Positions 1 through 9,981 of a stretch of DNA of 64,000 bases are shown one piece after another. Where the stretch lies: NCBI RefSeq assembly GCF_046630445.1, contig NC_092335.1:543173001-543237000 (forward strand), written 5' to 3'. The notes beneath the pieces are model-generated. The model was not told the origin of the DNA, made no database searches, and saw only the letters and a program-made list of their open reading frames with translations. This DNA comes from Rutidosis leptorrhynchoides (lineage: Eukaryota > Streptophyta > Magnoliopsida > Asterales > Asteraceae). A program made the position numbers and the translations under genes. Each line of letters starts with the position of its first letter. Position 1 is the first letter of the stretch.

Positions 1-1788
1 GGAAAAATAAGTTACAAGTTGTTTTTGTAAAGGTAGTCATTTCAGTCGAAAGAACGACGTCTAGATGACCATTTTAGAAAACATACTTCCACTTTGAGTT
101 TAACCATAATTTTTGGATATAGTTTCATGTTCATAATAAAAATCATTTTCTCAGAATAACAACTTTTAAATTAAAGTTTATCATAGTTTTTAATTAACTA
201 ACCCAAAACAGCCCGCGGTGTTACTACGACGGCGTAAATCCGGTTTTATGGTGTTTTTCGTGTTTTCAGGTTTTAAATCATTAAGTTAGCATATCATATA
301 GATATAGAACATGTGTTTAGTTGATTTTAAAAGTCAAGTTAGAAGGATTAACTTTTGTTTGCGAACAAGTTTAGAATTAACTAAACTATGTTCTAGTGAT
401 TACAAGTTTAAACCTTCGAATAAGATAGCTTTATATATATGAATCGAATGATGTTATGAACATCATTACTACCTTAAGTTCCTTGGATAAACCTACTGGA
501 AAAGAGAAAAATGGATCTAGCTTCAACGGATCCTTGGATGGCTCGAAGTTCTTGAAGCAGAATCATGACACGAAAACAAGTTCAAGTAAGATCATCACTT
601 GAAATAAGATTGTTATAGTTATAGAAATTGAACCAAAGTTTGAATATGATTATTACCTTGTATTAGAATGATAACCTACTGTAAGAAACAAAGATTTCTT
701 GAGGTTGGATGATCACCTTACAAGATTGGAAGTGAGCTAGCAAACTTGAAAGTATTCTTGATTTTAAGTAACTAGAACTTGTAGAATATATGAAGAACAC
801 TTAGAACTTGAAGATAGAACTTGAGAGAGATCAATTAGATGAATAAAATTGAAGAATGAAAGTGTTTGTAGGTGTTTTTGGTCGTTGGTGTATGGATTAG
901 ATATAAAGGATATGTAATTTTGTTTTCATGTAAATAAGTCATGAATGATTACTCATATTTTTGTAATTTTATGAGATATTTCATGCTAGTTGCCAAATGA
1001 TGGTTCCCATATGTGTTAGGTGACTCACATAGGCTGCTAAGATCTGATCATTGGAGTGTATATACCAATAGTACATACATCTAAAAGCTGTGTATTGTAC
1101 GAGTACGAATACGGGTGCATACGAGTAGAATTGTTGATGAAACTGAACGAGGATGTAATTGTAAGAATTTTTGTTAAGTAGAAGTATTTTGATAAGTGTA
1201 TTGAAGTCTTTCAAAAGTGTATAAATACATATTAAAACACTACATGTATATACATTTTAACTGAGTCGTTAAGTCATCGTTAGTCGTTACATGTAAGTGT
1301 TGTTTTGAAACCTTTAGGTTAACTATCTTGTTAAATGTTGTTAACCCAATGTTTATAATATCAAATGAGATTTTAAATTATTATATTATCATGATATTAT
1401 CATGTATGAATATCTCTTAATATGATATATATACATTAAATGTCTTTACAACGATAATCGTTACATATATGTCTCGTTTAAAAATCATTAAGTTAGTAGT
1501 CTTGTTTTTACATATGTAGTTCATTGTTAATATACTTAATGATATGTTTACTTATCATAGTATCATGTTAACTATATATATATCCATATATATGTCATCA
1601 TATAGTTTTTACAAGTTTTAACGTTCGTGAATCACCGGTCAACTTGGGTGGTCAATTGTCTATATGAAACATATTTCAATTAATCAAGTCTTAACATGTT
1701 TGATTGCTTAACATGTTGGAAACATTTAATCATGTAAATATCAATCGCAATTAATATATATAAACATGGAAAAGTTCGGGTCACTACA
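1..1788 (-). mobile_element. Tekay-like LTR, partial (5' part of the LTR)
   Basis: Read on the minus strand, this stretch matches the first roughly 2 kb of the LTRs at 9982-13419 and 20019-23455, allowing for indels. It starts with the same TGTAGTGACCCGAACTTTTC terminus, whose plus-strand complement ends at 1788. The rest of the LTR lies left of the window, so I cannot tell a solo LTR from a full element. The right edge abuts protease-coding sequence of a Tat-like element, so this is an insertion into that element. It is clearly more diverged from the 9982 copy than that copy's two LTRs are from each other, so it is a separate, older insertion or another subfamily. Confidence 0.85.
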
Positions 1789-2347
1789 ATATGCCCCAAT
1801 TATCTTTCAGCCAATTCAGAATTGGGCGTTGTCCGTCCAACCAGTGATCATTTCAGCAGAGATAGAAAATAAGTCTGTCAATTGTATCTACACAGATACA
1901 GGAAGTGAAGCTGACATCATCTACTGGCATTGTTTGAGAACTTTTCCAAGGCATGTGCAGAGCAGAGCTAGGCAAACGAGGTTGAAAGTTTCTGGACTAA
2001 CAGGAGCACTGATAAATGCCATGGGGCAGATTCGTTTGGAAGTTGTTATGGGCACATTCCCATTGTTGAGAACGGAAACAATTGATTTCACAATCATAGA
2101 TGGCAATTCTCGTTTTAATGTCCTTTTTGGAAGAACAGCTTTGGCTAAGTTTGGAGCAATAACATCGACGGCCCATGCAGAGGTCAGATTCCCCACTCCA
2201 AATGGAGTCGCAGCCATACATTCACAGTATGTGCAGCCAACAAGGGAAAGTTCAACGTTTGCAAATGGGCCAGAAGGCAGAATGAATCAGAGAATGCGTG
2301 ATAGGTTATTTAGCGAGGAAGAAGTTCAGGAGTTTTTCATTCTGTAA
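1789..2347 (+). CDS. Retroelement aspartic protease fragment (Tat-like copy 1)
   Basis: The open frame carries the retropepsin active site as Y-T-D-T-G-S-E-A-D, near residue 45 of the 193-residue frame, and a downstream flap/ILG-like segment (NVLFGRTALAKFG). It resembles the PR domain that follows Gag in Tat/Gypsy polyproteins. The ATG at 1766 is in the neighbouring LTR and is not the true start; the protein is an internal part of a polyprotein. The frame ends at 2347 with an acidic tail and no RT follows. The same domain is present at 44035-44302 on the minus strand in copy 2. Confidence 0.75.
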
Positions 2348-3366
2348 GCAAGTGTGAAGGCCGAACAGCGCTGGGCGCTCGGCATATGAAGAAGCAATTT
2401 GTCAACAAGTTATCAAGAACAGTGTTTATCTTTTCAATAAAGAGCAGTTTCATTTAGCATTTCAATAAAAGCAGTCTTTTACAATCGTTGTACTCATGCC
2501 TATTTGGCATTTGAAGAACACATTTTGAATTATATGATGAAGCAGCGTTTATCAAACTTACTGTGAACCATTGTGGTTATTTTGCAGTGCATACATTAGC
2601 AATTGCATACATTAAACATTCATGACATACTAATTAGGCTTGATCCACCTAAAAGTCGTCATCAATCGTTTATGTACTGCACAGTACTGAACAATAATTT
2701 TATATTTTTCTTAAACAAAGTGCTGCTCGTGACAAATGTAAAACATTACATTTATAACCTGCCCACAGAAGGATCGTATTTTTAAATACCTCCGATGGCG
2801 GAAGCTTTTGTGCCGGCCAGTAAAGGCACAAGGGATCGGCTAGAAAACGTTTAAGTTTTACTAGAACGCACCGAGGCATGATACAAAACTCAGATACTTG
2901 TCATGAAAAACATTATAAAAAATTACTTCACAGAACGAAGTTATATATTTTATGTATGAAGGCAAAATAATTAGCAATTCTTCCTCATATACTTTATGAC
3001 GGAAGGCATAAGACGGAGAGTTTATTGATTTATAGTCATTCTTCTAAAACACTTTATAATTCTTCCTCATTAATTTTATGACGGAAGGCGTAATCAGACA
3101 TCGTATTCTTGATACTGCAAGGCATCTACATATAAGTTACCTTATGCGCTTTTCAAAATGATTTGCTCAAATTATACACTGTACAATTGTGTATAGAAAT
3201 TTTATGCTCAGGTGCATAATTGATTGGTTTTAAAGCGTTAAGCATAAAAATATTTGCAACAAGCATATAAGCACACATAGTCATCACAATAAAGTCAGTA
3301 TATATATATAATGTTAAAGTCAGTAAGAAATTTATTACAAAACATTGTTTGAAATTTTTACAAAGA
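2348..3366. other. Non-coding spacer of the Tat-like element with paired hairpins
   Basis: No convincing coding sequence. It holds the 3' flank of the antisense gene. Two similar stem-loops sit at 2981-3004 and 3063-3086: TTCCTCAT pairs with ATGACGGAA around a short loop, with one bulged base. The equivalents in copy 2 are at 35310-35333 and 35392-35415. Confidence 0.6.
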
Positions 3367-5827
3367 TCAATTAAACTGCACGCCAAGCACATCTTGAGCA
3401 GAAGAGTCTTCTTTGCTGCATACTTCATCATAAACATTTATCTTCAGATTTATCAATTTGTTCTTGGCCTTATCAACTTTTTCTTGAGTACCAGGAGGCA
3501 TAAGTTTGGCAATGGCAGCAGAAGGAGTTTGGTTGGGAGCAAGGCATTTGAACAGCTTGCCGGTCACATCAGCAATAGCATGGGCGCAGGCAGCATCAAC
3601 ATAATCATTGTAGGGATTCCCTACAAGACTGGATCCAAGCACCTTAGCTATCAGACCTGGCACACCTTTCTTAAGCTCAGCAAAATTGCCCTCGCCTTTC
3701 TCCGCCCTCCGGAGTAGCTCAGCAGACTTCTCTCTCTCTGCACTCAGCTGTTTCTCCAGCTCACCCACTTTCATCTTCTCAGCATCCTTTTCCCCTTGCA
3801 GAACAGCAGCAACATCTTGAGCACTTTTTAACTCAACTTCTTTAGCCTTTATTATTTTCTGCGCATCATTTAAGGCACGCTCAGCATCAGCAGCTCTTTT
3901 ACGAGCATTTGCACTTTCAGCTATGTCTTTACGAGCAAAGGCAAGAATAGACTCTTGATGTTCCTGCAGTTGCAGCACAGAGTCCAGGTGGTTGGTTAGC
4001 AGTACATGAGCTGCCATAGTTGATTCCCTGAGTTGATGAGAACGAAGAGCAGAGAATTGGGGTTTCAGCTCAGGGATAACACAACCCTGTACATCAATAA
4101 AATTTTATGAGTTATTTCAAACAGCTCACATCAATAAATTACAAGCATATATATGCAGAGGGTCTTATCGTTCATACCTGAAAAAGAGTTGCAAATTCTT
4201 TATCTTTTGTGGCGGGGTTTGCAATGATGGCTTGCAAAGCCCTCACGTGAGCAGGAAGAGTTGGCTCTTGAACATTGGAGGAGGTGACAGCAGGATTAGT
4301 GATATTAGGAAGAGGAGAATCATAAGCAGAGTTGCCTTCAGGCCTATCTTCATGAAATTCAGATTCATCGAAGGGGGCAAAGTTTGGGTCAGGCATTTTC
4401 AGGCCCTTCTCTCTTTCACTTTCAAGATTCCTCTCCGGCCTCCGGTCACCGCCCTCCGTAGCCTTCCCTTGGCTATCATCCGACTCTGCTAAAATTACTA
4501 ACAAAAACAAATTAGTATTATGAACAAACATAACAGTTATAAGCAAAAATATGTGCATTTTCAAAAGAGAGCAGAATGGACATACTTCTCCTACGTTTTT
4601 GCTTTTTGCCCTCCTCAGTACTCTTCACCCTTTTAGAGCCTATGCTCTTATTTCTTGTCTTTTGGATTGGAGGAGGAGTAGGGTTGGTTTCACCCGTAAT
4701 GTCAACTGATGCCGATGTTTGCTGATCGGCGGTGGTGGTATCATCCGTTGTCCGCTCAGTGTCTGTATGATCAGACCCGGATTCGCTGTCTGAGCTGCTC
4801 ACAGCAATTTCTTTCCCCTTTTCAGCATCAGCAGCAGCTTTAGCTTCAGCTGCAACTCTCTCCGCCTCAAGCTCTTCAACAGTTTTGTCACGAGCAGTGA
4901 CCTCCACATCATCATCAAGATCAGGGGATACAAGAGCAGAGCGGGCCTGCATCACGGAGTTGCCTGCAAAGATTACATATTAATAGCAATATAAGTACAC
5001 ATGACAAACAGTAGACAAAAATCTATATATATAATAGGATGATCATATCACATCCTACCCTGTTTTTTCTCACGAAGTACTGGCACAGAATTGCTTGGCC
5101 ATTCTTGGCTCACTTTACACAGCACAAGGATTCCCTCATACCTTTCGTATGATCTGGGTGGAATACGGAGTCCTTTCAAGCTATTTACTATCCGCTGTTC
5201 TGCGGGAGAAATTTTAACACCCTTTCCTATGTCAGCATCAATAGCACCCCCCTCCCGGACAACGGAGTATTCTTCTGGAATAACAGTTTCATCAACAAAG
5301 AAAAATGGACTTTTCCAGTCCTTCAAGTTTGAAACTCTATTTAGACCAACAAAATGATTATTTTTCTTACTATCAATAGTAAGCCAGCAATCGCTAATCG
5401 TGCGGATTCTAAACAAAGAGATAAAAACATTAATGCGAGGCTTTATATTAATAGCATTGCAGTACATTTCAAAAAGGATGATTTTTTGAAGACCATGGGG
5501 ATGTATCTGACTAAGACAGGCCCCGTAATATCTAAGAAGGCGAAGAAGAAAGTTAGTAAGGGGAACACGGAGGTTGCCGTGGGTAATTTGTAAAGCGTAT
5601 AAAGTAATTTTCCCCTCAGGAGGGTTGTCAGCAGTTTGTCCGATGGTGGGAAGAACAAGGTTGTATTGATTGAGATGGCGAAAGGCAATCTTTAATCCAT
5701 CAATCTTTAATCCATCTAAATATTCACTAGTCAATGATGAAGCCATCGTGCTAACTTCTGGAATGTCAACAGTATTTGATGAAGAAGGCTTGGTGTGTTC
5801 TTGGCCAGTACTCCGTGAAGAAGCCAT
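3367..5827 (-). CDS. Antisense ORF of Tat-like element (transposase-gypsy-type domain plus coiled coil), copy 1
   Basis: The coding blocks run on the strand opposite to the protease: about 5827-5048, 4955-4518, 4564-4172 and 4017-3367. The first block resembles the plant 'putative gypsy-type transposase' domain, known to me as PF04195 from memory, with segments such as FRIRTISDCWLTI and SYERYEGILVLCKVSQEW. The next blocks are acidic, Ser/Glu-rich and Lys-rich. The last is a long charged coiled coil ending in a compact, well-conserved C-terminal domain (KLFKCLAPNQ). Blocks are separated by short stretches with GT...AG borders, consistent with introns; one example is the stretch near 4087-4179. 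I chose the ATG at 5827 (MASSRS) because the upstream residues look like untranslated sequence. Function unknown. Confidence 0.65.
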
Positions 5828-6005
5828 GATAATACAGTAACAGATATCAACAAGAAGAAAATAGCAGTAAGATGAAGTGTACTGACCTTGGAAGACGGTA
5901 AACCTTAAAAAGTTGAAGATTGAAGAAGGCGATGAAGATTTGGGAGAAATATGCTTTTTGGATCTTGGCAAAGGTAAAAAAGTGATGGTAACAGGGTTAT
6001 GACGG

Positions 6006-6013
6006 TTTTTATA
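6006..6013 (-). promoter_or_regulatory. Putative TATA box for the antisense ORF (copy 1)
   Basis: TATAAAAA on the minus strand, about 180 bases upstream of the ATG at 5827. Copy 2 has TATATAAA in the same aligned place (32577-32584), followed by the same CTGTCATAACC-type sequence. Conservation in both copies suggests the antisense gene has its own promoter between it and the LTR. Confidence 0.5.
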
Positions 6014-6294
6014 AGGGTTCATCGGTGCAATTTTTATGGTCATGATTGAGACACGTGTATGGGTGAGTTTAAACGAAGGGTGCAAGATAACACTTTTTAC
6101 AGCTGGAGGCGCGTGGATGATCTTAGCCGTAAAAAATTAATCATAACAGTGTCAGTAAAATTCGTCTGCATTTAATGCCTAAAATGTTTTCCCCGATGCA
6201 AGTGGGCAATGAACAGGCTGGTTTGGCATGCGTTATCAAAAGTTTAACAACTTAATCATTTTTCAAATGCTTAAGTCCTTAAACTGGGGGGACT

Positions 6295-6876
6295 TAATGG
6301 TGTATCCTATCATATACACACATAAAAGGCATAATAGTTGCATAAAAATAGCATCAGGAAGGCTGGGAACAACAGTTTTGTGGAGATTGTCCGTCCAGCG
6401 TTCTCCGCTGTACAGGCTGCTCCGTCATGCGTAAGCCCTGAAGGCCGCCTAGCGCATAAGCCCTGGCCGGAGAGCGCCGCATTTAGCATAAATTTCGGAG
6501 CACATGTAACAGAACATATCATCATTTGACACGTGTCCCCAAACAAATCTGGTAGATCTGACACTATAAATAGACCCCTTGGGTCGTCATTTTACACAAG
6601 TTCAGATATTCTGGAAACTTTGAGAGCTGAGACTTCACTTCTCTTTCTCTCTCTACTTTCTCTCACTAGAAGTCATCCGGCTAGCACTCTTACGCTCTAC
6701 GGACGACAGATTGATTAAGCCACCCCACAAGTTTCTACACTTGTGAATCGGGTCTGCAGGGATTATTTCCCGAGGGTAAAAATCAATCGGCAACACTCCG
6801 CCCTCCGAAAGCTAGATCACTTCTAGTCTCTTGTTGACATACTAAGCCTTACCTCATAAGGAAATAGGTGTTAACA
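6295..6876 (+). repeat. 3' LTR of Tat-like copy 1 (582 bp)
   Basis: It is bounded on the left by the polypurine tract ending in GGGGGGACT and matches, in reverse orientation, the LTRs at 31725-32295 and 46103-46680. The termini are TAATGG...TTAACA, so the 5' end is not the usual TG. A TATA box (TATAAATA) lies at 6565-6572, about 270 bases into the LTR, with likely transcription start about 30 bases later. The target duplication cannot be checked because the other end is off the window. Confidence 0.8.
6565..6572 (+). promoter_or_regulatory. LTR TATA box
   Basis: TATAAATA in a GC-richer context, preceded by an ACACGTGTCC G-box-like motif at about 6529-6538. The arrangement is also seen in reverse in both LTRs of the second Tat-like element. 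Confidence 0.6.
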
Positions 6877-8504
6877 CTCTTCAATGCTTTCCTTTTATAG
6901 TAGGATTCAAAATATAGCCGTTGACACACGGTTGCCATCACGGTCGACCGTGGTTCGACCGTGCGTGCTCCAGTCCAAAATTCGTATCCGGTGTATAGCC
7001 GTTTGACTCGAATTTGAACACCACATTTTGGCACCTTTACTCCTTCTTGCACCTGCAAAAGAAACCAAACATCATATAAAAGTACTATATGCGTTAAGTG
7101 TGTGAGATCTGGTCTATTTGCATGAAAGTGACATAACACTCCATTAGTGGTAAACCCAACATTCTTGGAGAAGTGTCTTGATTGATATTTTGGGAAATCT
7201 CAGATTGGTCAAGACTTAGTTAGTCACTTTAATGCATTTGGTTCAATTCTAAAGACTTATCAATATCCCATTAACTTCCTAGTTTCAATTAATCACAAGT
7301 CATGTTTATTTTAAGCTTAGGTAGATTAATTGAATGATGTATCTCTAAGATGATCATTAAGTATATAGACATCAAAGTTAAGTCATATTTGAACAAGCAA
7401 TCACAATTTGTTAATTAGACAAGACCAAGTAAACAATTGATCATAATTTCATTGTGAACCAATTTACACTTAATTTGTTGGAGTAGACTAGTTACTTGAA
7501 TCCTAACTAGTAAGCACATAGCAAGCATGTTAATCAAGTTGGTAAATTTATGAGTATTAAACATATTAGCAAGTAGCAAGTAATACTCACACATAGCAAG
7601 GGATAGTTACTATAAGATCAATCATATAGATATTTGCACAACTTGTAATTTAAGCTTTTAGCAAGCTTACTTACAATATAACATATTGCATGATTAATGT
7701 GTAAGCACACATTAATGTCCAACACATGCACAAGGGAAGAGCAATCTCTAGTTGGGACTTGGTGACCATCCTAAATGTATGTAAGTGTATTTTAGGATTA
7801 CAAGTCTTTACTAGTTACACTTGAAAGCATTGTTCTTTGTTTTCCCTTAATTAATCACTAAGTTATCTTTAATAGTAATTATTGTTCTAGTGACATTGGC
7901 TTAATTGTGTTGGTACTTGATGATCATACTAAGGATGTCTAGATAAGAATTAAGATCACAAGTTGTTGATTAACACTTATGTGTTATGCCTAATCTTGGT
8001 TAATTTGTCATTAAGATGTCATTAGGCGTAATTAACCACAATTAGTGTTTTTATGACCAAAACTCAATTGAGTATGGAGAAGGCATCTATTCTACGCGTG
8101 TTGAGAAAGGTTTCATGAATTATAGATGTCGGGAACTAGTCAAACTTTATTTGGTCAAAATTTGTAACAGAGAAAACTGCGGTCGCACTGCGGTTGACCG
8201 TGGTGGTGACCGTGCAACTTGTTTTCATAAAACTGCATTGCAATTCAGTTTGGGGTTCTGCGGCTGGCTGTGCGGTCGACCGTACCTTGACCGTGTATTT
8301 AGCTGATCTTTTAATTTCATTCTTTAAGCTATGTTTGACTTGGTCGTTTGCAAGATAAAGTATGGATTAGTGACCTTGTGTGTTTTATGTTAAGATGTCA
8401 GTCATCACTTATGCTATGTATGTGTCATCATCAAAACATATTCTTTGGTTAATCATCATACTTAAGTTTGTCGTTTAGTTCATTAACCAACATTCAACCA
8501 ACAG
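6877..8504 (-). mobile_element. LTR-like fragment, family not identified
   Basis: The region has no convincing ORF and separates the Tat-like LTR from LINE coding sequence. On the minus strand its edge at 8504 reads TGTTGGTTGAATGTTGG, a typical LTR start, and LINE ORF1 sequence follows immediately at 8505. I infer an LTR element inserted in the 5' part of the LINE and then cut at 6876 by the Tat-like element. It contains palindromic CGGTCGACCG motifs at 6941-6950 and 8273-8282, with further GACCGTG repeats near 6950-6965 and 8190-8215. Family and total length are unknown. Confidence 0.4.
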
Positions 8505-9981
8505 GATGGATGAAACAACGCAGAGCAAGGAAAGGTAACTACTACAGGGATCGTGCGACAACCGTCAACAAACCTCCTCTATCATCATTCATGTTCTACA
8601 ACTTTCCCGAGACTTGGGGTGTCAACGACCTTTGGATGATGTTCAACAAATCCGGGATCTGCAGAGATGTTTATCTTGCTCGCAAGAGGCTATTGAATGG
8701 TTACGGGTTTGGGTTCGTTCGTTTTAAAGGTGTTAAGAACGCAGATGATTTATTGTCAAGGTTAAACAGGATTCAAATTCAAGGTTGGGGTTTAAAAGTA
8801 TACCCTGCACGTGAAAGAAGCAAATCTCAAAACTCTAACCCTTTTGCTTACCCACATCACCGATACAACAACATGGACAAAGCAAGAAATGATGAAATCA
8901 GTTGGAAGATGAACATCTCTAAAAATAAGATCGATATTAAAGTGGAGAAGAAGACTGTATGGAAAGAAATTCCTAAGACAACCACCACTGATAATCCTAA
9001 CCCTAACCCTAAAACAACTAACAACCATGACTATACCAAAAAACAACCCCACCCCAGCCGAAATATTCAAAAATAAACCACCTCAACAACACCCTGACCG
9101 CACTTACATCAAATTCTGGGAAGAAAAATCCAACAAACCAACCGCAAACAATGATGACAAAATTAAAATGGTCTCACTCATCAATGAAAATGATAATCCC
9201 AACCTTGAAGGATTTACTCTACTTGGCGATGTTCAAAATCACAATCTACTACAACAAGTGAAGAGATTATGTGAAGTAGAAGGCCTATTAGTTGTTGACA
9301 TAAAATACATAGGTGGATTTGATGTCCTGCTACTTTTTAATTCCAATGAGGCTGCATCCGGTGTCCTACAAAATGAATCACACGAAATCAACCGATGGAT
9401 AAGAAACTTGAGATTATGGAAACCCTCGTTCTTCTACCCGAGTAGACTAACTTGGATTAGTGTAATGGGAGTACCAGTTCAATGCTGGAATGAGAGTATG
9501 AGACAACATTCTCTAAAATCGGAGGATGGTGGGGGTAAAGTGATAGAACTCGAAAACTGCAACCTTAATGGAGATCATAATCTAATCATGGGGCGAATAC
9601 TTGTACACACTAAAGACCCTTCTACCATCGATGATTCAATCCTTGTTGATCATAAGATCTGTTCATTCTATGTTAGAGTGTTTGAAGATTTAAACGAAAT
9701 TATACAAATGGATTTGGACGAACAAGAAAGTAACCAAGATGATCAACAATCCAATAGATCTGAAGACATAGCTGATGCAGATGAAACAACGATGATAATC
9801 TCTCCTCCGATGATGACGGTGATCATTTCCAGTCATCGGAAAAATCCTCGAACAATGTGCAGACTACTTCAAAAAGGGTGGAAACCGAATCGTCTTTTGT
9901 CCAAGATTCATTTAATGTTGATTGTTCCAAAAAAGGTACTAACAATATTAATCATGAGACTCCTTCACAAAACCCTAAAAG
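8505..9981 (+). pseudogene. LINE ORF1, N-terminal part (RRM)
   Basis: An RRM is visible with RNP2 (FMFYNFP, near 8588) and RNP1 (YGFGFVRF, near 8702), followed by a basic linker and then a region like the DUF4283-type domain of plant LINE ORF1 (RLTWISVMGVPVQCW, near 9440). The protein would bind element RNA. The frame shifts near 9030-9075 and again near 9790, so the reading passes through three open blocks. The apparent ATG at 8468 lies in the neighbouring LTR-like fragment; the first LINE-derived ATG is near 8506-8510. CCCTAACCCTAA near 8998-9012 is coding (Asn-Pro repeats), not telomeric. Confidence 0.8.

Larger units (their letters stand above)
1789..6876 (+). mobile_element. Tat-like Ty3 LTR element, 3' portion (copy 1)
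   Basis: Order on the plus strand: protease coding sequence (1789-2347), about 1 kb without coding on either strand, a long minus-strand ORF set (3367-5827), a polypurine tract (6281-6294, AAACTGGGGGGACT), then the 3' LTR (6295-6876). No reverse transcriptase, RNase H or integrase coding is visible between protease and LTR, so this copy, and perhaps the family, looks non-autonomous. The relative at 31725-46680 has the same LTR and the same antisense ORF. The left part is displaced by the LTR at 1-1788 and lies off the window. Extra ORFs, including antisense ones, are known from the Tat lineage. The element is broken, with at least one insertion. Confidence 0.8.

Noticed and set aside
8996-9015. 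Telomere-like CCCTAA repeats
   Set aside because: Only about three units, lying inside an open LINE ORF1 frame where they encode Asn-Pro repeats.
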